Origin: Candidatus Desulfatifera sulfidica
Lineage (GTDB): Bacteria > Desulfobacterota > Desulfobulbia > Desulfobulbales > Desulfocapsaceae
Assembly: GCA_014381505.1 (NCBI GenBank)
Contig: JACNLK010000047.1
Coordinates: 1 to 50,244 of the forward strand
Direction: 5' to 3'
DNA length: 50,244 bases
Within the stretch, counting starts at the first letter, position 1. The number at the start of each line of letters is the position of its first letter. Of the stretch, positions 41,946-50,168 are shown piece by piece. The position numbers were made by a program, and so were the translations under genes. A model generated the notes under the pieces. It searched no databases. It had not been told where the DNA came from and saw only the letters and a list, made by a program, of their open reading frames with translations.

Positions 41946-42782
41946 CTATGGATTTTTCACTTCTCTCACTGCAATGGACTCTGCCTGGCCAAGTATTCCG
42001 TGATTACCGGCGATGTGTCCGATTTCACGCCAGTCACGCCCAAGGAGATCACAGCCATAGGCATCTATGGCGACCGGATCGAAGGAGGCTGCCAGCCGGT
42101 TCACCGGTGGGTCACAATGCGGGCCCCAGAGGTGGGCCTCTGCCATGCCTATACTGGCGTCAAGCAGGGTGAAGTCCGGGGTTCTGTAGCGGTTGAGATC
42201 AAGGATTGCAGCCTGAATATTGTGATGAAACCCTGATTTTCCCCAACTGCCACCCTGCTGATAATGGCTGGGCGGTGCACAACCCATCATATTTTTCATG
42301 GTCAGTGTTATGCCGGCCAGGCTGTGGGCCTTGAGAACAGGGACCGAGAGGAGAAAGACCTCATCAAGCAGGCTGGGCAGGTGCATTTCAGGCCAGCGCG
42401 TGCAGTCATCTCTCTGGTGATGGCTGAGAGGCTCACAGTTCAGGTCGATCAGTTCAAGACCGGCCCTGCTGGCCAGGTCGCTGTATCCCAGGGCGTCAAA
42501 GACATGAAAGGTGTCGTAGTCAAGACTGCCGGTTCCTTCGCCGATCAGGATTGTGCTGTCTGGCAGATTCAGGCGCAGATAGCGGACCAGCTCTGTAATG
42601 AGACTGACCGGAGTGGTAATCGGTGGAGCCAGATTTTCAACCAGATTGGGCTTGATAAGGATGCGCTGGTCTTTGTTAATAGCGGTGATCAGCCCTGCTG
42701 CATCAAGCAGAGGTGGCAGAGTTGAACGGAAGTTGATGAGTTGCGCGCTGTGGATCAGCCCTGAGTCATGTTTGTGGGTCAT
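41946..42782 (-). CDS. DUF362 family protein
   Basis: The 278-residue protein has the DUF362 marks: ILIKPNLVENLAPPITTPVS, ILIGEGTGSLDYDTFHVF, LLSVPVLKAHSLAGITLTMK (with NMMG after it) and FTLLDASIGM. The ferredoxin domain attached in some family members is missing. DUF362 proteins are often found beside anaerobic enzymes and have an unclear redox or assembly role. The start overlaps the stop of the Fe-S ATPase gene (ATGA), so the two proteins are probably made together. Confidence 0.85.
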   Translation of the reverse strand: MTHKHDSGLIHSAQLINFRSTLPPLLDAAGLITAINKDQRILIKPNLVENLAPPITTPVSLITELVRYLRLNLPDSTILIGEGTGSLDYDTFHVFDALGYSDLASRAGLELIDLNCEPLSHHQRDDCTRWPEMHLPSLLDEVFLLSVPVLKAHSLAGITLTMKNMMGCAPPSHYQQGGSWGKSGFHHNIQAAILDLNRYRTPDFTLLDASIGMAEAHLWGPHCDPPVNRLAASFDPVAIDAYGCDLLGRDWREIGHIAGNHGILGQAESIAVREVKNP

Positions 42783-43435
42783 GGCGAATTTTCAATGGGT
42801 TCCGGGTCAAGCAAGCCGTGGAGAAGGACGAATCGACCCAGGGGGATGACTTGACAAGGGAAAGAATTAACAAACAGTGGGTTGTCACAGAGTCCACCAG
42901 AGAGATACAAGGTTTCTGGACGGCCTGCAAAATCGTGGGCGTTGAGGGCAATGCCTTTTACGAATTTGGCCACGGCTTCAGCCTCGCTGCTGCCGTTGAC
43001 CACGGCATCGAAGATATGGCTCATCCCCAGGACTCCACAGGTGATTGAAAATGAGCTTTTGGGGACGGTCAGGCGGGAAAAGTCCAGCTCGTAATACCGT
43101 TCCAGCAGTTCGATTGTAAATCCCATGGAAGCACCACATTCGGCGTTCCAGCCCATGTCCTGCACTTTCCCTCTCGAGTAGCGAACAAACTTGATGTCCC
43201 GGCTGCCGCAATCGAGCAGAGTGTAATTGTCCTCCTTGATCAGGCGCATGCCCCCCCGGGCCAGGGCCGTGAGCTCATTGACATAGTGCGTGCAATGTCT
43301 GCGCCCGTTGTGGCCGGTGCCTCGATCAACCCGCAGGTCTGGATCGAGTTCTCGGCTGGCAATCAGGCGAGGTCCGCCGGGGAGCTCCGGGTTCCAGAGT
43401 TTACAGTATGAGGTGCCGAAGTCAGCAAGTAGCAT
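42779..43435 (-). CDS. BadF/HgdC-type ATPase with probable bridging [4Fe-4S] cluster
   Basis: The 218-residue ASKHA-fold protein has phosphate loops LLADFGTSYCKLW and YTLLDCGSRDIKF and the adenosine loop LYLSGGLCDNP. Two further Cys are placed as in HgdC, the ATP-dependent activator of 2-hydroxyacyl-CoA dehydratase: one in WNAECGASMGFTIELLE, the other in FSITCGVLGMSHIFD. In HgdC these hold one [4Fe-4S] cluster between two subunits. It is somewhat shorter than HgdC (about 260). No dehydratase subunits are seen here. It lies between a Cys-rich unknown gene and a DUF362 gene. Confidence 0.78.
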   Translation of the reverse strand: MLLADFGTSYCKLWNPELPGGPRLIASRELDPDLRVDRGTGHNGRRHCTHYVNELTALARGGMRLIKEDNYTLLDCGSRDIKFVRYSRGKVQDMGWNAECGASMGFTIELLERYYELDFSRLTVPKSSFSITCGVLGMSHIFDAVVNGSSEAEAVAKFVKGIALNAHDFAGRPETLYLSGGLCDNPLFVNSFPCQVIPLGRFVLLHGLLDPEPIENSP

Positions 43436-43480
43436 GGTCAAGTTGAGAGTTCAAGGTGGTCATAATAAATGTGCTGGTGG

Positions 43481-44230
43481 TTACAGGCATCCGGACAGCT
43501 CGAGGAAGGCCTGGATTTTGGCCCGGGCGCTGCTGCCGGCGGTCACATCGCAGTCCACGTAGAGCCCGTGCGGATGGATGCTGGCCAGATGGCGGGCCAT
43601 GGCTGTCTTGGCGCAGAAGGATTGGGCAAAAAACACTGTGGGGATATTGGGGTTACAGTATTCTTCCAGGGCGAAATTGGCGGGAGTTTTGTTCTCCATG
43701 CAGCGGCTCCAGCCGTAGACGTGAGTCGTGTCCGGAAAAGGTTCGAGTAAAGTGAAGTCGCGTGGTGGCACACCCCAGAATCCCGCACTGGGCGTGCAGG
43801 ACGGCAGGCTGGGGTGTTGGAGCGGTGATTGGATGGATCGGGTGATTGCTGTCATTTTGCTCATCATATCCATCCGGGTTCGGCACAGCGGGCTACCAAA
43901 ATCATGATGGTCGAGGTTGCGGGTGGTAATGATCTCTGTACCTGGCAGATGCGCCTGGAGGATCGTTGCGGTATGCAGAGCGCAATCGCATTTGCCTGGA
44001 CCCACATCAATATAAATACGGTCAAGATTGAGTTCCAGGCTGTTCACCACTACGGTTCTGAGGATGGCACAGTAGACCCGGGGGAGACAGGATGAGGCCT
44101 GATCGATACCGATTTTGACCAGTGGTTCATCCAGATCAAAGAGTTCAATGTCCTGATCAGCCAGTTCCTGAAAGATGGTCAGCGGTGGTACGCCCACGAT
44201 ACCGATTCTGGGTTTGCTTTCTGTTTTCAT
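43481..44230 (-). CDS. Cys-rich protein of unknown function
   Basis: This 249-residue soluble protein has about eleven Cys. Notable stretches are PRIGIVGVPPLTIFQELADQ, DRIYIDVGPGKCDCALHTAT, GWSRCMENKTPANFALEEYC and TVFFAQSFCAKTAMARHLAS. A Rossmann-like alternation of strands and helices is plausible. I do not recognise a family; a distant relation to 2-hydroxyacyl-CoA dehydratase subunits is a guess based on the ATPase beside it. I start it at the ATG at 44230, 5 bases after lptG, because the longer frame runs into lptG. Confidence 0.6.
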   Translation of the reverse strand: MKTESKPRIGIVGVPPLTIFQELADQDIELFDLDEPLVKIGIDQASSCLPRVYCAILRTVVVNSLELNLDRIYIDVGPGKCDCALHTATILQAHLPGTEIITTRNLDHHDFGSPLCRTRMDMMSKMTAITRSIQSPLQHPSLPSCTPSAGFWGVPPRDFTLLEPFPDTTHVYGWSRCMENKTPANFALEEYCNPNIPTVFFAQSFCAKTAMARHLASIHPHGLYVDCDVTAGSSARAKIQAFLELSGCL

Positions 44231-44235
44231 TGGCT

Positions 44236-45315
44236 TCAGCGATCGGCACGTCGGAGGAGGAAAATACCACCTGCTCCAAAGAGAATGTGGATGGACAAGG
44301 CTGCAACGGTTGGGCTCAGATAGGTGGCCCGAGCCAGGGTCTGGAGACCGCCCCAAGCCCCCCAGGCAAAGAAGGCGAGCAGGCAACTGGCCGGGATAGC
44401 AACAGACAGGTCACGTCCCCATCTGTTGAAGGCCGTCAGCAGAACAGGGAGTCCGAGCAGAAGCATGGGCAGGCCGAGCAGAGGATAGGAGAGACGACTG
44501 TAAAATTCAGTCCAGGCTCGGGCTGATTCTGTCTTGCTTTGCTGTTTGCGCGCTTCGTGGAAGAGTTGTACAGGGGATTGTTCAGAGGCCTTGTATTTGG
44601 GGATGAAGAAGTAATCCGGTTTTTCGGGGAGATCAAAACGTTGTTCCGTAAACAGTGTGGTCAGATAGGTGCTGCCGGTCCATGTCTGAATCTGCCCGTT
44701 CTTGAGTAGCCAGTGGTCGTCCTGCCACTGTGCTTGCTTGGCGGTGACCAGTTCTTTGAGCTGATAGGGGTCGCTCCAGGTGGAATAGGAAAAGTTGGTG
44801 AAGTTGAATTTCCTGGGGTGCGGCCTGACAAAGGAGTAAAAGCCTTCAGCCCCCTGTGAATAATAGCGGCCGTTGCGCAGAGTACCCTTGGGGATAGAGC
44901 CTTTGACCTCTTCATACCAGATGGTGTTGGTGGCACTGGTGGATGTGGGCAGGAGCCATTGGCCCATGGCCAGGAAGAGGAGGGTGATGATCAGGCCGCC
45001 AAAAATGATTGGTCGGGTGATTCGGGCAAGGGGCAGGCCACCGGCCTTCAGGGCAGTCAGCTCATGGTTGTGGTTGAGCAGACCGAGCGTGATGACCCCG
45101 GCCAGGAGGATGAGGATGGGGCTGAGCTGGTTGAGGATAAAAGGAAGATTCAGGGCGAAAAACTTAAGGACCAGCCCCATTGATTTGCCCTTTTCCATGA
45201 AGTTGTCGACTTTTTCAAAGAAATCGATGAGCAGGTAGACGGCGGTGAAGCCGGACGCAGCCAGGAAAAAGGTGCGCAGGTATTGTCCGAGGATATAGCG
45301 GCTGAGTAATGACAT
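44236..45315 (-). CDS. lptG: LptF/LptG-family lipopolysaccharide export permease
   Basis: The 359-residue protein has the family start LLSRYILGQYLRTFFLAASG, three more N-terminal helices including NHNHELTALKAGGLPLARI, a periplasmic beta-jellyroll domain (about residues 125-265) and two C-terminal helices with SYPLLGLPMLLLGLPV. It takes lipopolysaccharide from the inner membrane together with LptB, LptF and LptC. Its usual partner lptF is not adjacent. It lies between crcB (15 bases upstream) and the Cys-rich unknown gene (5 bases downstream). Confidence 0.88.
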   Translation of the reverse strand: MSLLSRYILGQYLRTFFLAASGFTAVYLLIDFFEKVDNFMEKGKSMGLVLKFFALNLPFILNQLSPILILLAGVITLGLLNHNHELTALKAGGLPLARITRPIIFGGLIITLLFLAMGQWLLPTSTSATNTIWYEEVKGSIPKGTLRNGRYYSQGAEGFYSFVRPHPRKFNFTNFSYSTWSDPYQLKELVTAKQAQWQDDHWLLKNGQIQTWTGSTYLTTLFTEQRFDLPEKPDYFFIPKYKASEQSPVQLFHEARKQQSKTESARAWTEFYSRLSYPLLGLPMLLLGLPVLLTAFNRWGRDLSVAIPASCLLAFFAWGAWGGLQTLARATYLSPTVAALSIHILFGAGGIFLLRRADR

Positions 45316-45330
45316 GAATTGTATCCTCTC

Positions 45331-45711
45331 TTACCCCTTGATCAATCGCTGAGCCAGCCAGAAGCCGGCCCCAACAAGGAGTAAGCCCGCTGTATTGGAG
45401 GCGATCATGTAGGTCAGCCCCGGGAGCATTTGCCCGGTTTTGAAGAGTTGGACGGTCTCACGGCCGAAGGTTGAGAAGGTTGTGAAACCACCCAGAAATC
45501 CGACAAAGAGAAAGAGGCGAAATTCATGGCTGATGTGGATGCGTTCAAACAGGCCCCAAAGCAGGCCGATCAAGAGACAGCCCAGAAGGTTGACGGTGAA
45601 GGTTCCCAGGGGAAAGTTCCCTGGGCTCAGGCGGGCAGCAGCGAGTGATATGGCGTAACGCCCTATGGAGCCCAGGGCCCCGCCGAGGCCGATTGCGAGC
45701 AAGTTCACCAT
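45331..45711 (-). CDS. crcB: Fluoride ion channel CrcB/FluC
   Basis: The 126-residue protein has four membrane helices. Diagnostic elements are GGALGSIGRYAIS near the start, GTFTVNLLGCLLIGLLWG with the pore Asn, and VGFLGGFTTFSTFGRE with the Phe residues that line the pore. It lets fluoride leave the cell as a dual-topology dimer. The ATG at 45711 gives the usual length; a longer frame to 45831 does not match. I found no fluoride riboswitch upstream. It is the first gene of a five-gene minus-strand unit. Confidence 0.92.
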   Translation of the reverse strand: MVNLLAIGLGGALGSIGRYAISLAAARLSPGNFPLGTFTVNLLGCLLIGLLWGLFERIHISHEFRLFLFVGFLGGFTTFSTFGRETVQLFKTGQMLPGLTYMIASNTAGLLLVGAGFWLAQRLIKG

Positions 45712-46020
45712 TGTTAATTTGTTGGAATCGGGTAGTTTAATTGTGTGTCTGGTTTGTAGATTGTGGTCAGGGACAGGGTCTGGGCTTGCTTGTCGCCTGC
45801 CAGGCTCAAACTTTTCACCATTGGCTGGCACGAGGACTGATCGTGGGGCCTGGCTGGTTCAGGCAGAGTAACGAAACGTTGTTTGAGTTCTGTATTTCTC
45901 TTTGTTGAGTCTTTGAATGCATCGATCATAGTCTCATAGTTTAGGTACCATTATCGCGGGATTCCGTCAAGCTCACAGGCTATCGGCGAGATTCGGAGAA
46001 CAGAGTTGAGGAGTTGTTGA
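45712..46020. other. Divergent intergenic region between crcB and the RACo-like gene
   Basis: These 309 bases hold no recognisable gene or repeat. A minus-strand open frame (45714-45929) has no protein features. The promoters of both neighbouring units must lie here. I looked for the crcB-type fluoride riboswitch on the minus strand and did not find its conserved core. Confidence 0.4.
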
Positions 46021-47640
46021 ATGTCATCGTTTGTCAGGTCGTTAGCCATTGTGGCTGATCCCCCAAGTCTGGCTGATAACAGTGGTGATCTGGATCGTTT
46101 GCGGCGGGTCGTGCGTGAGACATTGGCCGATGGCCTGCCGGTTGATTTCCCCCTGACTCACGTGGGTGCTTTGTGTCGTCGTTTTCGAAAGGCCGGATTT
46201 CAGGGAACAGCCCTGGTCAATGACCTGGGTGATCGCTGGGTGGTTGCTGATTTCATGGGCGAAGCACCTGATTTATTGGCCGGGGTGGCTCTGGATCTGG
46301 GAACAACCCATCTTGAGGCCACTTTGATTGATATGGGTAATGGCAGGGTCCTGGCTCGGGCTGACCGGGTGAATGATCAGATTGAATACGGGGTTGATAT
46401 CCTGAGTCGCATCCATTTTGCGACGGCGGCCCGCAGATTGGAGAAAAATCTGGATCCGGATTTTGTTGACCCGGGTCTTGTGACCCTGCAGCGGGTGGTT
46501 CGTGATTGCATCAACGCCTTGCTGGCTGATCTGGCTGCGGCTGCAGGTCTTGAACCCGAGAATGTTCGTGCTTTGGCTGTTTCCGGCAATACCACCATGG
46601 TTCATTTTTTTCTCGGTCTTGATCCCTACCACCTCTGTCGTGAACCCTATATCCCCATGATCAATCAGCCGGGAATTGTCACTGCAAAAGAGTTGGGCCT
46701 GTCTCTGCATCCTGCAGCACCCATCTGGATCATGCCCTCCATCGGCAGTTATTTTGGTGGTGATCTGATTTCAGGAATCCTGGCATCTGGCCTGTCTGAG
46801 GGCGATGAAACCAGGATGCTGATTGATGTCGGGACGAATGCCGAAGTTGTTGTGGGCAACCGGGAATGGCTCATTGCCTGTGCGGGAGCAGCAGGGCCGG
46901 CACTGGAAGGGGGCGTGGCTCGGATGGGTATGCGTGCAGGGCCCGGGGCCATTGATCGGGTGAATATTCATCCTGTCAGTCTGGAATTCACTTACACCAC
47001 CATAGCCAATGCGCCGGCTGTGGGGATATGTGGTTCGGGCCTCATCGACCTGGTGGCAGCCCTCTATTTGAGCCGGGTGATTGATATTCAAGGTCGCCTC
47101 CGTGATCCGGCACTGGAGAAAAATGGGGAGCGAGCAGCATTTATGGCTGCTCGAATTGTTGAAAATGAAGGCCAGCGGGCTTTTGTCATAGTACCGGCTA
47201 CCGAGGCGGCCGGCGATGAACCAATCCTTCTTGAACAGCTGGATCTTGATGCCCTGATGCGCTCCAAGGCGGCCATGTATGCCATCCTCACCACGCTTCT
47301 GGGGCAGGTGGGGCTGGAGTTTGATGACTTGCATGAGATCTGTGTGGCCGGGGCCTTTGGCGGTCATATTGACCCGCTGCGGGCCGTAACATTGGGCATG
47401 CTCCCGGATCTTGATCTTTCGGTTTATCGAGCTATCGGTAACTCATCATTGCATGGCGCCGAGCTGGCCCTCTGTGATCAGGCGTCTCGGCAGGCCTGTT
47501 CTCGGATTGTTGCCCAAATCACCTATGTGGAGTTGAATGTTAATCAGGAGTTTATGATTCGTTTTTCCGGCTCCCGGTTTATTCCCCATACTGATCCATC
47601 TCTTTTTCCTTCTGTACCTTTTTATAACGATAACAGTTGA
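46021..47640 (+). CDS. RACo-like ASKHA protein without the ferredoxin domain
   Basis: The 539-residue protein matches the large C-terminal part of the family that reactivates corrinoid enzymes (RACo/RamA-type, DUF4445). Marks are GVALDLGTTHLEATLIDM, RADRVNDQIEYGVDILSRI, LIDVGTNAEVVVGN, ACAGAAGPALEGGV, GICGSGLIDLVAALY and CVAGAFGGHID. The [2Fe-2S] domain that normally occupies the first 90 or so residues is missing; the protein starts in the linker region. It could use ATP for conformational work but needs another electron donor. A GAGGAG site supports the start at 46021. No corrinoid protein or methyltransferase gene is beside it. Confidence 0.85.
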   Translation: MSSFVRSLAIVADPPSLADNSGDLDRLRRVVRETLADGLPVDFPLTHVGALCRRFRKAGFQGTALVNDLGDRWVVADFMGEAPDLLAGVALDLGTTHLEATLIDMGNGRVLARADRVNDQIEYGVDILSRIHFATAARRLEKNLDPDFVDPGLVTLQRVVRDCINALLADLAAAAGLEPENVRALAVSGNTTMVHFFLGLDPYHLCREPYIPMINQPGIVTAKELGLSLHPAAPIWIMPSIGSYFGGDLISGILASGLSEGDETRMLIDVGTNAEVVVGNREWLIACAGAAGPALEGGVARMGMRAGPGAIDRVNIHPVSLEFTYTTIANAPAVGICGSGLIDLVAALYLSRVIDIQGRLRDPALEKNGERAAFMAARIVENEGQRAFVIVPATEAAGDEPILLEQLDLDALMRSKAAMYAILTTLLGQVGLEFDDLHEICVAGAFGGHIDPLRAVTLGMLPDLDLSVYRAIGNSSLHGAELALCDQASRQACSRIVAQITYVELNVNQEFMIRFSGSRFIPHTDPSLFPSVPFYNDNS

Positions 47641-47678
47641 TTGTACTTTTGATCTCTGTTTTTGTTCAGACCTCCTCC

Positions 47679-47708
47679 TTGCTTTCCCCGGCGTGCCTAT
47701 GCTATAGT
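47679..47708 (+). promoter_or_regulatory. Sigma70-like promoter upstream of the DHH gene
   Basis: TTGCTT (47679-47684) and TATAGT (47703-47708) are 18 bases apart, and TGC directly precedes the -10 box. It lies 39 bases after the previous stop and 152 bases before the DHH gene. Confidence 0.5.
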
Positions 47709-47859
47709 TTTTTCTGTGTCTATTCACGGGATTCCTCATTTTAGTACTAGAGAAGGATGATTGTGGTATGCTGCGGCCATGTATTTTCTGGCGTCATATG
47801 GAATTGTGATGGGGGACTATCGGTAATGGTGCTGGTTTCGGTTTGCACCTGGAGAGATC

Positions 47860-48882
47860 ATGGCGAGAAAGAAAAAAAATAAACAGACTCCTGTCTGTGA
47901 TCAGATTTCACATCGATCAGCAAAGGAACGTCTGGAAAATTTCCTGGCTGTTTTTGACAAAGACGATGAGGTATTGGTCTGTATCAACGCCGATCCTGAT
48001 GCTTTGGCCAGCGCATTGGCGATCAAAAGGCTTCTTCGTTATAAGGTCAAGAGTGTCACTGTTGGGCATCCTAATGCGATCACTCGTCTGAATAATGTGG
48101 CCATGGTCAAGCGTTTGCGGATTCCTCTCGAGCGTCTTCATACTCTCAAGCTTGATCAGTTCAGCAAGAAAATTCTTGTGGACTCGCAGCCCCAGCATCT
48201 GCCCAATTTTGATAAGATAACTTTTGATGCCGTTATTGACCATCATCCGGTGGGTGGTGACTGGCAGGCTTCATTTATCGATATTCGTCCGGATTATGGT
48301 GCTGCTTCAAGTATGATGGTCGAGTATCTGCGGGCCGCCGGAATGAAGCCTTCGGTAATGTTGGCGACAGCCCTTTTTTATGCCATCAAGGTTGACACAC
48401 AGGACTTTGAGCATGAGTCCCTGCTTGCCGACGGAATCTCTTTTCGTTATCTCTTTAATATAGCCAACCGCAATCTGGTTCGTAAATTTGAGTTGACCGA
48501 TTTGAGGCGGTCCGAGCTGAAGTATTTCATGGCCGGTCTCACTGAGCTTTCATACTCCAAGCGTCGTTACTATTCCCATGTTGGGCGAGTACGAAGTCCT
48601 GATCTGCTTGTAATTATTGCTGATTTTCTCAATCACGTGGATGAGGTGGACTGGGTTATTGTCTCCGGAATCTATAATGAGAAATTAGTCGTAATTTTTC
48701 GCTGTGATGGATATCGCAAAAATGCCGGCAAGCTGGCCGCCCAGATTTTTGGGGAGATGGGCTCTGCCGGAGGGCATAAAGCATCTGCCCGGGCTGAGGT
48801 GCCACTCAAGAATCTGAGCTTGGCTGATCTTGAGTTTAGTACTAAAACCCTCAAAAAGTTGACTACACGACATATGAAATAG
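47860..48882 (+). CDS. DHH-family phosphoesterase (NrnA/PDE-like)
   Basis: The 340-residue protein has INADPDALASALAIKRLL (first metal site), VDSQPQ and the defining VIDHHPVGG. The C-terminal DHHA1 domain contains GSAGGHKASARAEVP, which binds substrate. Such enzymes cut short oligoribonucleotides, pAp or cyclic dinucleotides, and sequence alone cannot say which. The N-terminus is strongly basic (ARKKKNKQ). A GGAGAG site precedes the ATG. The glgC pair follows 29 bases later. Confidence 0.88.
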   Translation: MARKKKNKQTPVCDQISHRSAKERLENFLAVFDKDDEVLVCINADPDALASALAIKRLLRYKVKSVTVGHPNAITRLNNVAMVKRLRIPLERLHTLKLDQFSKKILVDSQPQHLPNFDKITFDAVIDHHPVGGDWQASFIDIRPDYGAASSMMVEYLRAAGMKPSVMLATALFYAIKVDTQDFEHESLLADGISFRYLFNIANRNLVRKFELTDLRRSELKYFMAGLTELSYSKRRYYSHVGRVRSPDLLVIIADFLNHVDEVDWVIVSGIYNEKLVVIFRCDGYRKNAGKLAAQIFGEMGSAGGHKASARAEVPLKNLSLADLEFSTKTLKKLTTRHMK

Positions 48883-48911
48883 CGGCACTTTATCCATCTT
48901 TTTTGTGGTGC

Positions 48912-50168
48912 ATGATGCTCAAACCTTCCATTCAGGCCATGATCCTGGCGGGCAGCCGGGTTGATGAGCTTAATGTCCTGACCCATTATCGTCCCAAGTC
49001 AGCAGTGCCGTTCGGCGGTTTCTGCAGGGTGATCGATTTTGCCCTGAGTAACCTGATGCATTCGGGTATCGAGTCAATCGCCATTCTCAGTCAGTATCGT
49101 AGTTATTCCCTCATCAATCATATAGGTACCGGGGCCGCCTGGGACATGATTGGCCGTTACCGGGGGATTTCAATCCTCCCCCCCTTCAAAGATCGTACGC
49201 ATGGTGACTGGTATCGCGGTTCTGCGGATGCCGTCTACAAAAATCTTGATTTCATCCATTACCATGATCCGGAAGAGATCCTAGTCCTTTCCGGAGATCA
49301 TATTTATCAGATGGATTATCGGGAATTGATCCACTACCACCGGGAAAAGGATGCCGATCTGACCATGGCCTTTGTTGAAGTACCCTTGGGCGCAGTCCGA
49401 CGTTTTGGTCAGGCCGCCATGGATGATGAGGATGGTGAGAGAGGCGGCAGGGTTTATCGTTACTGGGAAAAACCTGAGGAGCCCCGGTCAAGCTGGGCTT
49501 CGATGACGATCATGTGTTTTCGGCCCCGGGTTCTGTATCGAGCGCTGGCCGAGAATCAGGGGATGGATTCTTTTGAGTTTGGGCGTGATATTATTCCTCT
49601 GCTCATGGCGCAAGGCGCTCGAATTTATGGTTTCAAGCACCGGGGATATTGGGGATATACTCGTACTGTGGATGAGTATTGGCAGGCGAACATGGATCTG
49701 CTTGGTGAGACTCCTGTTATTGATCTTGAGCAGTGGGGGCTTCGTACTAACCTTGAGCATCGGGGGATTCGAGACTGCCAGCCAGCGTTGATCCGAGATC
49801 AGGGGCAGATTCTTAATAGTCTGGTGTATAACGGCTGCGTTATTGAGGGTGAGGTCCGAAATTCAATCCTTTTTCCCGGAGTGACGGTGGGGCCGGGGGC
49901 CGTGGTTGAAAATTCAGTCCTTTTCTTCAACAATACGGTGGGTCCTGGTTGTTATTTGAATAAGGTGGTGGCCGATGTGAACACGAGTTACGGTTCCGGC
50001 GTTCGTGTCGGCGGGGAACCTGAAGAGGCAACTGCGCCGGTGACTGTGGTCGGTTGGAACAATCAGATCCCCAATGGCACAAGTGTCGGCCCTGGAGCAA
50101 CTATTTTTCCCCGTGTAGGAGTTGATCATTGGCCGGCAGTTGTTGAGGCGGGGAGGATCCTGGAATGA
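48912..50168 (+). CDS. GlgC-like protein with degenerate glycine-rich loop
   Basis: The 418-residue protein is related to ADP-glucose pyrophosphorylase throughout: RPKSAVPFGGFCRVIDFALS, WYRGSADAVYKNLDFI, VLSGDHIYQMDYREL with the metal Asp, YWEKPEEP with the sugar-phosphate Lys, and a C-terminal left-handed helix (VIEGEVRNSILFPGVTVGPG). The nucleotide loop, GGxGxRL in active enzymes, reads AGSRVDELN here, so Gly, Gly and Arg are replaced. It may be a regulatory subunit. Its stop overlaps the start of a second GlgC-like gene (ATGA). The start may be 48912 or 48915; neither has a clear ribosome site. Confidence 0.85.
   Translation: MMLKPSIQAMILAGSRVDELNVLTHYRPKSAVPFGGFCRVIDFALSNLMHSGIESIAILSQYRSYSLINHIGTGAAWDMIGRYRGISILPPFKDRTHGDWYRGSADAVYKNLDFIHYHDPEEILVLSGDHIYQMDYRELIHYHREKDADLTMAFVEVPLGAVRRFGQAAMDDEDGERGGRVYRYWEKPEEPRSSWASMTIMCFRPRVLYRALAENQGMDSFEFGRDIIPLLMAQGARIYGFKHRGYWGYTRTVDEYWQANMDLLGETPVIDLEQWGLRTNLEHRGIRDCQPALIRDQGQILNSLVYNGCVIEGEVRNSILFPGVTVGPGAVVENSVLFFNNTVGPGCYLNKVVADVNTSYGSGVRVGGEPEEATAPVTVVGWNNQIPNGTSVGPGATIFPRVGVDHWPAVVEAGRILE

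Noticed and set aside
45712-46020. Possible fluoride riboswitch upstream of crcB
   Set aside because: I read the minus strand for the conserved crcB-motif core and did not find it.
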